Shown: positions 1-11,289, counted from the first letter of the stretch. The stretch: 64,000 nt of DNA from Pythium myriotylum (GCA_023091665.1 JALJCQ010000034.1:148980-212979), one strand, 5' to 3'. A program made the numbers and translations. The notes: generated by a model not told the origin, from the sequence alone.

Positions 1-766
1 ACTCACACGATGCGACATATACGAGCAGTTCGTTTGGATACCGTCGGTTTTGCGGCTGCAAGAGGAATGAGACGAGGATCGTGAGCGCCGAGATGAAGGT
101 GAGCAGCGAGCCAATCACGACGGGAGCGAGCCGCTGCAAGTCGTCGGGCAGGACGAATACGAGGCCGAAGCAGAACATGAAGAGACCGACGGCGCCGCAC
201 CAGAAGCAAAGCCTCCGCAGCTGTGACTTGCGTGGCCGCCAGCCGAAACCGAGCTTGTACCAGGGCTTGTGCTCCCACTTGGCCGAGAGACGCGAGGGCG
301 TACCGCCCACCGAGTACTGCATGGAGCTGCGCCTCCGACTACCGAGTGTGCTGCGTCGCCCATGCGCTAGCCCGCCGTTGTGATTCTTGAGTGGGGACGA
401 CGGGTTCGCGGAGCTGCCGACCGCGCTGCTGTGCCGCCGATTGTGACCGCTGGCCTCGTCGACCTCGGTGATGTGATCGTCGTTCGGTCGGAATGACGGG
501 ACGCGTGAGAAGAGTGGAAACATGGGGGACGCGCCATCTCGCGACCTCGCAGGCGGCGACGAGAGCTTGGACGGCGAGGATAACCGGTGGAAGGCTTGCG
601 GGCTGTACACGGCGTGGGCCTCGTCCTCGAGGGAGCCGGTGGAGCTGCGATCAAGAGTCGCAGCAGGGGCGTGTGGCGAGACTGGGGGTCGAGCTAGTGT
701 GAGAGGAGACCGTGTCTGCGGTCCGCTAAGCCCGGACGGGTTCCGCCGGAATCGATGGAGCTCCAT
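1..766 (-). CDS. GPCR-like multi-pass membrane protein, first exon (partial)
   Basis: An open frame starts at an ATG at 766 and runs to position 7, where a GTGAGT donor (positions 1-6) meets the window edge, so only the first exon is present. The first ~170 residues are Ser/Pro/Arg-rich and look disordered. Two hydrophobic segments follow, one after a Trp/Lys/Arg-rich stretch and one containing APVVIGSLLTFISALTILV, then a short polar loop and LLVYVAS, where the next helix seems to begin. This spacing resembles helices 1-2 of cAMP-receptor/Frizzled-type GPCRs, which in oomycetes can be fused to C-terminal catalytic domains; no such domain is visible here. The family call is inference; that this is a membrane protein exon is well supported by the uninterrupted frame and the donor site. 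Confidence 0.5.
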   Translation of the reverse strand, partial: MELHRFRRNPSGLSGPQTRSPLTLARPPVSPHAPAATLDRSSTGSLEDEAHAVYSPQAFHRLSSPSKLSSPPARSRDGASPMFPLFSRVPSFRPNDDHITEVDEASGHNRRHSSAVGSSANPSSPLKNHNGGLAHGRRSTLGSRRRSSMQYSVGGTPSRLSAKWEHKPWYKLGFGWRPRKSQLRRLCFWCGAVGLFMFCFGLVFVLPDDLQRLAPVVIGSLLTFISALTILVSFLLQPQNRRYPNELLVYVASCE

Positions 767-2064
767 ACTGTGTGCCGACGCAGCGCATACACGTGTACGT
801 CGTGGAGCAATTGAGACCGAGGCTAGAGGCACCACGTGAGCACCGCAACCGCCGCGAGTCGTCCCCCCGATATAAACCAGGAAGCTTCTCGGCGCGCAAC
901 GTGCGACGCGCCGACGACTTGACGAATGGAGGGCTTCGCACCACGTGGGCAGGCGATAAGGCGACAGACGCCGCGCTGGCCTTTGTGAACCCAGTGCCTA
1001 ACGGCTGAAGAAACCAAAACCGCCCGAGGAATCTCGGCGGCGCGAGGCGAGAGCGAGCGACCCTCCGGCGAGGTCGAAATATCGGAGACCGTGAGGCAAC
1101 GTCTGCATGGCCACGAAGCGACCGCGGATACCTACCTTCGCGCCGTTCTGCACTTTTTCCACCGAGGGAGCATGCGGTGTCGCTTCTCGCGAGTGTCCCG
1201 AGCGGATCCACTCTTGCTTCCACAAAGTGGACCGAGGTAGAAGGAGTGGATTGGCCGAAACCAAGAGGAGAGACGAACCAATCCACACAACGGCAGATGA
1301 AACAGATCAGGACGAGAGAGTAGGACAGTAGCACTGCGAGATGGCTCCATGGTCAACAAGAGGAACCCAGAAGGAATCCTTGGGGCCAGCCAGGACAGTC
1401 GCCCGAGAACATGACCGTCAACGATTTTTTGGCGTCGTCAACAGCTCGGGTTTCGTTCACTTGGCACCGACCGGATCATCTTGACTGAGTCTTCAGAACA
1501 GGATGACAACTGCTTGAAGCTCAAGCGTTGCGGAGCCGAACACTTCTCGAACCCGCACTGAAACGACGCAAAGGAGCTGCGAATCGGGATCGAAGGGACC
1601 GACGGTGCTCAGCCGCGGACGGCGGTTTGCCGCTGGCGTGCCGCTCCTCACACAGACCGAATAAGGTGGTGAAGAGGCGGTTCTTCTTAGCCTTCTTCTG
1701 GCGGAGAAGCGCTGCGATCGCACAGGAACCGGCGGGTGGCAAGAAGGTTCCAGAACCCACGCACCCCCTCGCAATGAGATCGCGACTCAGGTTCAGATAC
1801 CACGATGAGATGGCTACATACTCAGATTTTCAAGAGCCAACAGTTGGCTGAAATGCTTTGCACGCTGTCTGAGTCGATGCGCGTGTCACAGATTCTCAAT
1901 GCGAACACCGGTTCTCGCTGACCTTGGGACCCCATGGCCACTCCCTATGCATATCTCACTTGTCACGACAGCGCGTCTCAATCTGGTCCGATCCTACTTC
2001 GTTTTAGTCGTCCGGAGATGACCAGTTGTTGCGACTGACATGCTCTGGCGAACGTGTCGAGAGA
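767..2064. other. intergenic, no gene seen
   Basis: Only short overlapping frames without recognisable motifs occur here. The region lies between the 5' end of the minus-strand membrane-protein gene and the 3' end of the minus-strand LRR gene, so it probably holds the upstream region of the former. Confidence 0.5.
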
Positions 2065-3405
2065 CTACTCTTCTGCCGTGTCCTCCACACTCGTCTCTGG
2101 ACGCTCGCCAAACCTTTCATCGCAGAACTTTATGAACTCTTCGTCTTCGTCGAAATCCAAAGGGGGCCTACTCCATAGCAGTCCAGTCAGCGGGAATCGG
2201 TCGTAGAATGGAACGAGGTCTTGATGGACACGTACAGATAGTTGACGAAGTCCTCGGTTGGCAGGTACTTCGAGAGCACTTCCTTTCGCGACGCAATCTC
2301 GCTCCCGTGCATGGCGAGTGCTTTGACTTTTTCCTTGGCCGATACTTCATCGGTGTCCAGTAGCACGAGTTGCTGGAGCCGACGAAGCACTCTGGCGCGG
2401 TATATAACTCCTGAGGTCTCTTGCTTCGTGAACGGACACCCAGTGAGCACGAGTGCCTGCAAGAATGGCAGTGGGAGCAAGAAATTGATATCGTTCACCG
2501 AAGCCAAATCGTTCTGTGCGAGATTTAGCTTCTGAAGACGGTAGCAGTGCTATGGAACGGTAAAATAGATCAAAGTGGAACTCGAACGAACCACAGATGC
2601 ACTCTTACCTCCAAACAACAAACAGAGTTGAGCCTGTTGTGAGCGAGATCGAGTTCTACCAGTCGAGGGAGACCCACCACTTCATCGATATCCGTGATCT
2701 GGTTGTGGCTCAAGCGAAGAATTTCCAAAGCCTCTAGGTGAGTGATCTCGACTCCGTTGTGGTCACCTTCAAGCAGTCCAAAGGATAGCAGTCCCTTTGT
2801 GCTTGAAAGTCTATTGTGTGAGAGGTCGAGACTGCGCAAGAATCGAAGCGCTGCAACCCCTCGGATCTCGCGGATGTCGTTGTGGCTAAGGTTGAGCTCG
2901 AGTAGAAACGGGTGTGTCGCTCCAAGGTCTTGGATACTCGTGATGGTATTGAACGACAAGTTCGCACGCCGCAGCAACGACCCGATCCACTCGCCGCCAC
3001 CCACCCAGGCGTTCTCTGGAGTGCACATTGGAACTTCGTAATCGAGTGCGCGAGTGAGCTGGTTGTGCGATGCATCGACGGAGAGCAGGACTTTGAGTTG
3101 GCTGAGTGGTGCGAGCGTATGGAGCCTGTTCTTCGAGCAAACCACGTGCTGGGAGGCCAAGTGAGCATGCCCTTCTCGAGAGAATCTGTTCAGCGATAGC
3201 GCACCTGCACGTGGGGAAAGTCTCCGATCACGTTGATGTCAGTCAAGTTGAGATCATGCAGTGTCGCCGTAGTGTACACAAAGCTCAGTGAATATGGATT
3301 CTTTCCAAGAACGCCTAGGTTCTGCTGGACAATCTCCGCAGTCAAAGGCCGAACGTCTTCTTCCTCCAGCTCGTTTGCCGTGTCAGGTCTGTTGCGGTCT
3401 TCCAT
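2065..3405 (-). CDS. leucine-rich repeat protein (frame breaks present)
   Basis: The gene reads from an ATG at 3405 to a stop at 2065-2067. The N-terminal segment is acidic; it is followed by at least six LRR units of the type LxxLxLSHNxI, for example ELNLSHNDIREI, SLDLSHNRLSS, ILRLSHNQITDI and ELDLAHNRLNSV. A 59-nt intron (2550-2608, GTAAGAGT to CCATAG) rejoins the frame in the middle of an LRR. Two frame changes without splice signals are needed, near 3195 (before the first repeats) and near 2230 (before the acidic C-terminal tail). They are either decay or assembly indels. Such SDS22-like LRR proteins are scaffolds; partners cannot be told from the sequence. The stop lies 130 bp from the thaumatin-like gene, giving compact same-strand spacing typical of host genes. 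Confidence 0.7.
2550..2608 (-). other. intron in the LRR gene
   Basis: The donor GTAAGAGT and acceptor CCATAG delimit 59 nt. Removing them joins two in-phase leucine-rich repeat halves, which supports real splicing. Confidence 0.75.
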
Positions 3406-3535
3406 ATCTGCAACTCATGAAGCGTCGCGTCGCGCATTCTTCAAAAAGGTATATTTTTCTAACTCACGCAGTTAATCTTGGCTTGCGTTTTCTACACATC
3501 CCGACCTGCCAACCGGATCAGGTGCACTCGCACGC

Positions 3536-4709
3536 TTACAACACACTAACTTCCGTCGTCTGGTACGCCGCGAGCGAGTTGTCACGGTCACGCACGGGCG
3601 TGGCCATCGGAGTCTTTTGTTCGAGCTGCTCGAGTGCCATCTTCTTCTTGCGGATCGCAACGATCGCCGCAGCCGCGACCATAGCGACGCCGCCGACCAC
3701 GACTGCCACGACGAGCCCCGTGCCGCCTCCCGAGCCTCCGGATGACTGCGTGTTGGCCTCGACGGTACCTTGGTCCTTTCCTGATGCAGGAGCAGTGTTG
3801 ATAACTGGTGCCTCCGTCGTGGTCGCTGGCGCTGCAGTCGTGGAGTCCGCCTTCGACGACGCCAAAAGATCAGACGCAAAGCCGACGACGGCCTCTTCAT
3901 TCACGGCGGCAGGTCCATTTTCATCCTTGGCGCTGCTCGAGCTGTTGGTCGCAGGGGGTTCACTCGTGGGCGGCGCGGTCGTTGTCGGTTCAGGCGTCGT
4001 GGGGGCAGGCGTCGTCGGCTCAGGGGTAGGAGAAGGAGTCGGCGTCGGCGTCGGCGTTGGCGACGGCGTCGGCGATGGGGTCGGCGCTGGCGTCGCTCCG
4101 CCGGACCCTCCGGGGCAGAACGTGACGAGGAAGTTGGTCCCCGCGGGGCAGTTGTGGGTCTTGGTGTCGTCGGCGGGGTACAAGTACGCGTCGCTGCAGC
4201 CGTCGTTCATGCACGTGAGCACCGTGCACGTGCCCGAGCCGACGTTGGTGAGCGGCGTGATCTGCATCGCGACGTTGAACCCGACTTTCCCCGTCGCGGC
4301 CTTGCAGGCCTGGTAGCTGCCGCAGTTGCCTGGTCCTGGCGGGATCGTGCTGATGTCGTACCACGGTCGTCCGGAGCCGGCGTCCAGCGAGATCTCGGCC
4401 ACTACAACAGAAAAACAGCATACCACCAAGTATGTGAGACCCTCGATCCGACCCCGTCGACTCGAGACAAAGAGACTACGCACGCGTTGCCTGGTCGCTC
4501 GTGCCGTGGCGGAACATGCCGACGTAGCCGCTGCTGAGCGTGCGCGACGTGTCGCCGCCGGGGGCGAGCGGCGAGACGGCGCTGTTGTCGAAGAGGTCGA
4601 TCTCGAACGTGCAGAGGTTCTTGATCTGCACCGAGAGGCCCGCGCGCGCGCCCGGGGCCGCCAGTGCGAGCAGCGCCAGCGCGGTGGTGGTGGCCGTGGC
4701 TCGAGGCAT
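3536..4709 (-). CDS. secreted thaumatin-like protein with C-terminal membrane anchor
   Basis: Two exons (4709-4484 and 4401-3536) joined across an 82-nt intron (GTGCGTAG to TTGTAG) give 363 residues. Residues 1-23 are a clear signal peptide (MPRATATTTALALLALAAPG). The mature domain has the Cys pattern of thaumatin/PR-5 proteins and ends with the family signature NCPAGTNFLVTFCP. Then come a Pro/Thr-rich linker of PTPSPTP repeats, a Ser/Thr/Ala-rich stalk, one transmembrane helix (about residues 302-325) and a short basic cytoplasmic tail. Plant PR-5 proteins lack the stalk and helix, so this is a cell-surface form. I start at the ATG at 4709 and not at upstream in-frame ATGs because only this start puts the signal peptide at the N-terminus. 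The role (glucan binding or wall sensing) is inference. Confidence 0.8.
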
Positions 4710-6666
4710 CTCGTTCTCTGTGGTCGACGGGCTCCGACGCTTTGGGTGGCGACCGGTGGAAGGTTTTCTGTTTGGCAGACGTGGGCGGGCGGCCGCTGGA
4801 CTAGACCCGTGCGCACGCAATCGGATCCCGTCCAGCAGGCAGAAAAAGCAGCATCAGCCTACAGCTGGTGACCGCCGCTTGAACAAGGGCGAGCCGAGCG
4901 GCAGAGAGGTCAGCGAAGGATGACGCTGATCCCCAGGCGCCCACATGGACCCGCAGCCTGGATGTCGCAAGGGATAGTGACCTGATCTATCCAGTTCCTC
5001 GCGCCAAGAACATGGCTACACCTGAGACCAGCCTATGAGGGGGAGTTTGCAGGGCTGCAAGTTCTTTGCAAACACCACGTCGTCATGGGCGACGCGTGGT
5101 CGTTCCGCGTTGGAAAGGGGGGGATGGCGGTATCGGATATGGCGATTCCAAGTAGCTGCTGGTTTTTCTTGAATATGGCCGTCTTCAGGTCGAAGTGAGG
5201 ATCCGAGCCCAGCACCACTCTACTGTCCGACAACGGATCACGGTGAGCAGTTACCAGTAACGAGCTCTATGGCAGATGCCTCCATTACGTTCGCTGTGAT
5301 CACGCTGGACGCTTCTCGGAGTTGTGATACCGTCCAAAAGAGAGATCACCGCGAAGGCATGGTCGTCTCCTCGCGAGGCGATGCGCTGCGACTCTGCCAG
5401 GCACCACACTGAGGTTGTTGAACTTCGTGGGAGATGATTGCACCTTATCAAGTCGCCATTTCCAGAGACTGCGTGGGCTGCGGCTACCATCGTGGGCGTG
5501 ACGCCGCTTGCATATTGTACAAGTAGTCGACGACCTATGAGTTGGAATGAAGTCGTGGGGACGTCAACCCTCGTCGTTCGCTCGTGGTCCGTACACTAGT
5601 CTCCGTTGGTGAGACTGACGAGGCGGAGGATTATGCCATCTCCTTGTTTGGAATGATGGGGCACATCATGGGCGCTTCGGGAGAATGGTTGATGATTATG
5701 CATTCGCTGCGATGTTGCGAGTTGATCTGGACGCTGAGATCTTGGGCGTAAGCTTTATCACTAAAGTTCGGGAACGGCAGGGAGAGCTCGTGGTACTAGA
5801 TGATTCGACCCTGGCTTTCCAATCAACTTGACCCACGATTTTGAAGGAACACCCAGAGCCTAGAGTTTCATTATTAGATATCCAAACCAGAAATTCGCGA
5901 GTTGTGTTGCTCGAGTGCACTTCAACCGCTTAGATGAACTCAAAGACTGGTAAAAGCGCGTGCTAGATGGTTGCACGATGCAGAACTCGATCTTTTTAGA
6001 GAAGGTGAGTCTGCATGAATCGTACCCAAATCCAGCAGCCCTACAATCTTTACCACAGCATATCAATTTAGTTCTGGCAATTCAAATGGTCTCTCACGAT
6101 GCACTTGTGTTCCTCTCTCGATATGGGGTGCTCAACTTCCCACGATATGTCCAATATGTATCTTTTCTCAAGATCGAATTCGTCGAACCTTCGACTCTAA
6201 CTTCAATACGGCAATATGGATTACAGAGGTGCTCTAGAAGGTAATACAGCTTCTTTAATCTTCTTCGTCGCCCGCCCCTGAAGCTCGAGTAATTATCGAT
6301 TGTAGTCGTGCGAGGAAAGCAACCTGACGCGGCATCAACGTTCGCAGGAACGTAATTGCGTCAGGCTACCGATGAGATAATCTGTTAAGCATTCTCCGTT
6401 GCTCTCTGTCCAACGCGTCACCTGAAGATATGTGCGCTGCACAATATCACAAATGGTTCTTCTATGCTCTACTTCACAGCCTTTCTTTGCGCCGTAGTGC
6501 TGTCAACTTCGACTCAGTTCGTTTTATGCACAGCCGGCAACCTGTACGCATTTTCTTCTCGAGCGCAGGCACAAGTGGTTGTGTACCATTTGACATGAAC
6601 GATGATGATGATAAAGTCTATTGAGTTCAACTAGTGAATCCTAATAGCTCCGCTGGGTTTCAACTT
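4710..6666. other. intergenic, no gene recognised
   Basis: About 2 kb without a supported gene. Short frames (e.g. minus strand 5251-5490) show no recognisable domain. The 5' part must hold the promoter of the thaumatin-like gene. Confidence 0.5.
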
Positions 6667-7476
6667 TTAAAGCTCAACGCTACTCGCGGTGGAAGCCGCG
6701 AGCCTTGGAAGTAGGTCGTGGTACAGCATCACCGAGAGGTCAGGATGACCTTCTCGGGTGGTTGGGTGAAGGACTTGCAAGCTAGATCGCGAGTCCATTG
6801 CAAGATTGGCGAGTAGATCAGCTATCTTGTTGTTCGCGTGGACATGATGAGTCCTTCAACGGATCCAAAGTTGGTCCGCTAGTCTCCGCGCGCGTGTGTA
6901 TAGGTTACACAGGATTTTGTTTCGAGGAGGTCGATAATCCTACAGTTGGCGCATGACAAGTGAACTGTCACCAACGACTTCGAGCCTCGTGAGCTTCAGT
7001 GGTGTCGCAGCTCCCAGCCCAACAAGGAGGCCCTGGTACTCGGCTTGATTGTTGGTAGTGCTTCGTGATGCATAGTTCATGGCCGCACTCAACAAAATCT
7101 CGGCATCCCCATCGAGTGGGTTAATGCGAACGATGACTGCTCCTGCATCTCCAGGGCCTGGATTGCCCCGCGATCCGCCGTCAAAGACGAGTATATGGAT
7201 GCATGTGCTAGTCAGAACCGGCGACCTGGGAGATGTAAGGCGCTGGAAGAGACCTTGTAATATCCATGCGAGATCCGTATAGTAGGTGGCGATTCCATCG
7301 CCTGGCGAGGGTTTGAAGAACGCGCAGACAGTTTGCTTCATGGAGCACGGGAGCTTGCTTGGACGACCACATCTGGGACAGATGTGGTCGCCCGAGCAAG
7401 CCTTATTTGAGCACCAAGAGAGGAGAAACACCATTGTTTCGAGCATGTGCTGCTGCCATTTGACATGAATGCTCAC
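6667..7476 (-). pseudogene. RNase HI-like protein, broken by stops
   Basis: The upstream part holds a Cys-rich knuckle (CxxCGRP) followed by an RNase H fold of the RVT_3 type: the first strand carries DGGSRGNPGPGDAGAV, then NNQAEYQGLLVGL, then VVGDSSLVMRQL, so the catalytic Asp, Glu and Asp residues are all present. Right after MRQL the frame hits TAG and, further on, TGA; yet the same frame continues to give RNase H C-terminal sequence (ARRLADQL, then ADLLANLAMDS) to a stop at 6667. Two in-frame nonsense codons make this a pseudogene unless it is read through. Such stand-alone RNase H frames are probably derived from retroelements. Confidence 0.7.
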
Positions 7477-8173
7477 AAACCGAGTGAGTTCTTCATCTTC
7501 TGGTCGTCGAATTCCGCAAATCGCGTGGAGTGGATCCAGCTCGATCCGACCACAATTGATCAGGACGGCGCCCGCGGGCTTTGTTCAATCTACGTAGGAG
7601 TAGACTACGCGAGAATTCTCTATCACAGCGTTTTTGTACTGTACTGTAGTGGTCGCGCAATCCTTGAATCGGCTCTTCCCATCGAATCAGAATGAAGAGG
7701 TTGAACACAAACCCAGTCGCTCCGCACAGAGAATGGCAAACCACTGGCTCTGCCCTCGTTCGAATCGACCCGCCCTCCTCGCGTACCTGAGTCGAAAATC
7801 AAAGCGTTTGCCTCGTTAACTTGACGCATCCAGTCCAGATGCTGTCACCAACTGCGCCTACTTAGTCGTGGCTTCTCGGTGGATCACCGATGAATCATCA
7901 CGCTGTTTGTGGATGGGCGTCGCTTTGATCAGGTCAACTCGACTCGGCACATCCCAACTCATCGGTATCCACTTCACCCATTGCATCCATTAGCGCAGGC
8001 ACCCCATCCCCGTAAACCCAGAGCCTTCGCTTGACAAACGTGGTTGAGTGGACAAGACCAAGAGCCACTCCGTCGTCGACTTGCTCACCCCGAAAGAAAA
8101 GAGAAGCGTTGGGTGTCTCCCATTCGAGATTCCACCTCGGCCAGCGAACATCAGTGTTTCGTCTCGGTGTACG
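7477..8173. other. intergenic, no gene seen
   Basis: About 700 bases between divergently oriented genes (RNase H pseudogene on minus, thioesterase on plus); no ORF with recognisable motifs. It probably contains the promoter of the thioesterase gene. Confidence 0.5.
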
Positions 8174-9241
8174 ATGCTCAGCCTTCTCACGCGCACAACC
8201 CTCGCATTCGGCGCGGTATTTGCTACCGTCGCTACGACGGCCGAAGTCCTTCAAGACGCGCACACACTCCCGATCTTCTTCTTCCACGGTCTCACTGCCA
8301 ACGCGGCCTACGGCGACAACCTCAAGGCAAACCTCACGACGGACGCGCGCCCATTTGTCTCCCTCTCGTTTTGCCAGGACGTGTGCTCGTTCACGGATCT
8401 CAACGTCCAGGCGCAGCTCGCGATTGCCCAGATCCGCAGCATCATTGCCAACGACACCCGCTTCGACAACGGGTACTCGTTCATCGGACACTCGCAGGGC
8501 GGTGCACTCGCGCGACTGGTGATCGAGGAATGGGATGACCACAAGGTTCACAGCTTTTTTAGCCTGGCCGGAGCAGGCAATGGTGTCTTCTACGGCCCTC
8601 AGGCTAATGACTTCGTGCCCGCGCAAGTGTTCCTCACGCAATTTGCGCCATTCACAGATCCAGCGATCTACGACTATTCCAAATACACCCTCGCCGACAT
8701 CTCCTCGGGCAAGCTCCAGATCGACTTGATCAAGTTTCAGACCGCACACCCGGAGATCCCGTCCCAACTCACACGCTCGCCCGTGAAGAGCGACTGGGTC
8801 CAGTACAATCCGCTGTTTCCCAAACTCAACAACTTGCAGCCAGTGAGCGATGAGACTGTCGCCGCGGATATCACGCGGCGCAAGAACAACTTTCTCAAGC
8901 TCAAAGAGGCCCACTACTTCGCCTCACAGTATGACGAGACCATCTCGCCGTGGCAGTCGGCGCTCAACGGACAGTACGAGGACGTCGCCAGCATCGCGGA
9001 ACTCGAGCAAAACTACAGCAAGCTCAAAGTGCTGCCGATGGAGCAGACGCCCGAATACGTGAACGACCTGTACGGTCTCAAGACGCTGAATGAACGCGGC
9101 GGGCTGTTCTTGCACCAAGTGGAGAATGTGTCGCACGAGTGCTGGGTGAAAGACTTCGTGTCGCCTCGCGACGGCAAGCAGTGTGTGTGGGCAACTCATT
9201 ACGCCGACAACCTGTACCAACTTCTGGCACCGTACAACTGA
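8174..9241 (+). CDS. palmitoyl-protein thioesterase-like alpha/beta hydrolase, secreted
   Basis: 355 residues from the ATG at 8174. I prefer this start to the in-frame ATG at 8048 because it places a signal peptide (MLSLLTRTTLAFGAVFATVA) at the N-terminus. The chain shows the PPT1 order: beta strand and oxyanion region LPIFFFHGLTANA, a Cys-containing segment SFCQDVCSFTDL, nucleophile elbow GHSQGG with Ser107, followed by ALARLVIEE and SLAGAGNGVFYGP. The Asp is probably in YDETISPW and the His in VSHECW. PPT1-type enzymes remove palmitate from cysteine in lysosomes; secreted paralogues are common in oomycetes. The length matches the family (about 300-350) and the frame is intact. Confidence 0.85.
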   Translation: MLSLLTRTTLAFGAVFATVATTAEVLQDAHTLPIFFFHGLTANAAYGDNLKANLTTDARPFVSLSFCQDVCSFTDLNVQAQLAIAQIRSIIANDTRFDNGYSFIGHSQGGALARLVIEEWDDHKVHSFFSLAGAGNGVFYGPQANDFVPAQVFLTQFAPFTDPAIYDYSKYTLADISSGKLQIDLIKFQTAHPEIPSQLTRSPVKSDWVQYNPLFPKLNNLQPVSDETVAADITRRKNNFLKLKEAHYFASQYDETISPWQSALNGQYEDVASIAELEQNYSKLKVLPMEQTPEYVNDLYGLKTLNERGGLFLHQVENVSHECWVKDFVSPRDGKQCVWATHYADNLYQLLAPYN

Positions 9242-10791
9242 GGTTCCTGAGTCCAGATTAGCTGCACAACAATCCCGTCAATTCCAAGTGAATATAGGAA
9301 CTTTTGAGGGACTAAATTAGCCTTGAGATCGTGTGTTGGCAACAAGCTAACGTTATCTCTATTTCTAAGGGCTGAGGCTACAGCCAGTATATGGGGAGGA
9401 GGAATCGACTCAGGCCCGAGGCCTGGTCGATAAATAACCGATTCTCGTTCTAGGAATTGGTGTATTCACACAAATTAGCGCGGTTTGTCGACCAGAAATC
9501 GATTCTCGTGCTAGGAATTGGTGTTCGTAGTTCCTTGGAACATGAGTTCGTAGTTCCTTGGAACTATGAGTTCGTAGTTCAAAGAACTATGTTCAGCCGG
9601 AGCGAGCCATGTTTGAAGCGCAACAGCAACTCAAGCGCAAGTGCAACGTTGACTGATCTACTACAATGATTGGTCGTAAATTTCTTTAAACATGTATCGT
9701 GATTGGCCATTAAGATCGGTTGGCCAGACAGTCGCCACACGCATTCACAAACAAGCGCGCAAGGGCTCACCGGTCTCCGTGCAATGGAGCAGAGCCCTTG
9801 CGCGTCGACACGAGCCCTGCCCCCTTCCCCCTGCTCCCCCTCGCCCTCCGCTTCGTGTTGTGTCTCGTGTAGAGTAGGTTAACGCTCAATATGGAGGAAC
9901 CCCTTGCATTTTTTTTTCTTGAGCCATGTTTTTGTGTGTTTTGGTGCTGTACAGCCTACATCCAGGACTCAAGTTCGCATCTTTATACATCAATATCCAC
10001 TACCAGACACGTGAAGCCCGCTGACGGTGTATTCAAACACCATTGTTCAACGTATAGCTTGGTCTCTACGTATATCTAGCACTCACGACGTCCGATGTCG
10101 TGGTCTCCATTTTCGGCGCTCACCAGCGCTACAACTCACATCTAGTGGCAGAATTGGATGGTGTCGATTGGATATACAAGGTTATAACACAGTCAAATAC
10201 AATCACGGTGTGTCGATTCGATGACGTGATGCAATGTGCGTAATCACCTAAGGTACAACATTATTGGCTAAAATTCGCTGTCGCCGACATTTGCCAATGT
10301 GATCCAGTCAACAAGGTATCATCAATCCAGTACTGTCATTTCTCGCAACACAAAATTTCTGAATATTTCGGAAACTTATGGGTGAATATGGAAACTTTCA
10401 GCGAATATTACGGAACGACTCAGTTTCTTACCCATCCACAGCAGGAATCTTCCATCGATGTGTGGAGCGTCACTTGAGTGAAAGTTGCTGATGTTGTGAG
10501 GTGCCATTATTTGGCAACAACTCGATTGCCAATGGCGATAGGCACATCACGTAGATGTCTTGCACTGAATATGCGTATGGAGTAGATCATACAAAGTAAA
10601 TGGATGGTGTAGAGGACGTAGGCAATCGAGTGGACATGAGCACTCGATCTGGACAGCATTCTAACAGAGTAGTCATTTCGACTTTGCATGGCGTTCCGTC
10701 ACATCGACTGCTCAGTTATTCCAGCGACTCGTTGACCCTGCTGCCTTCCCCCTCGTGCGGGTATCGCTTTGGCGTTAATCATCAGTCAGTC
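9242..10791. other. intergenic with short direct repeats
   Basis: No gene seen. Near-identical 24-bp copies GATTCTCGTKCTAGGAATTG occur at about 9440 and 9501. The string TTCGTAGTTC occurs three times between 9524 and 9580, twice followed by a small CCTTGGAAC inverted motif. The 3' part may contain the 5' end of the following Helitron, which I could not fix. Confidence 0.5.
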
Positions 10792-11289
10792 ATGAGTTCG
10801 CGGCGTAACTGTTTGGCCGTTCAGACGCAAGCGTCGTGCCCAAAACGCAGTGCTTTTTGTGGGTTGTTTTCCATCAACAATGCCATGCAAGTTCGAGATT
10901 TTATTTCCGTCAAGGTACGTATATTTCCCGAGTGACAAAACGCTACTGACACGTTCTATTTCGAATGACAGGAAATGCGATTGATCGTCGAAAGATTAAA
11001 GCTGACTCATCCTGATGAAGACCATGGGGACGTCCGTTACGGTCATTACAGTGTTATGGCCATGCAGCAAGCGCTTCAATCGAAAGGTTACAACATGATA
11101 TATCTCAACAACCTGGCGTTCATGAAGAAGGCACAACGAAAGCATTGGGTGAAGCGACTAGCGACTACCACATTCCGACGAGTTCTCATCATTGGGCGCC
11201 CGCCCAAACAACGTGTCGGTGTTTCGCACTGTATTGCCCGCTTCTATCACAAGACATCCACCGCTGTGCCCTACAAACGAACAATGGCA
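10792..11289 (+). CDS. Josephin-like cysteine peptidase module of Helitron 1
   Basis: Exon 10792-10914 and an exon from 10972 are joined across a 57-nt intron (GTACGT to GACAG). The product has CGLFSINNAMQ (the Cys-His-type box of Josephin/MJD peptidases is CxxHxxNNLLQ), then RYGHYSVMAMQQALQSKGY, which parallels the GxxSIQVIxxAL helix, and later VSHCIARFYH, where His would be catalytic. The frame stays open to 11553, but from about 11289 it is a shadow of the Rep frame. So either a second intron or a frame change joins this module to Rep. Josephins cleave ubiquitin. Animal Helitrons more often carry OTU proteases, so a Josephin-like unit would be an alternative. The call rests on motif resemblance only. 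Confidence 0.5.

Noticed and set aside
726..1334. 202-codon minus-strand open frame
   Set aside because: Compositionally a chance frame in GC-rich DNA; it overlaps the start of the membrane-protein exon in another frame.
3288..4316. 342-codon plus-strand open frame rich in Ala, Gly and Val
   Set aside because: Antisense shadow of the PTPSP linker and thaumatin-like domain, which have a signal peptide, intron and family signature on the other strand.
7934..8914. 326-codon minus-strand open frame
   Set aside because: It lies antisense to the palmitoyl-protein thioesterase gene, has no recognisable motif and mirrors its codon pattern.
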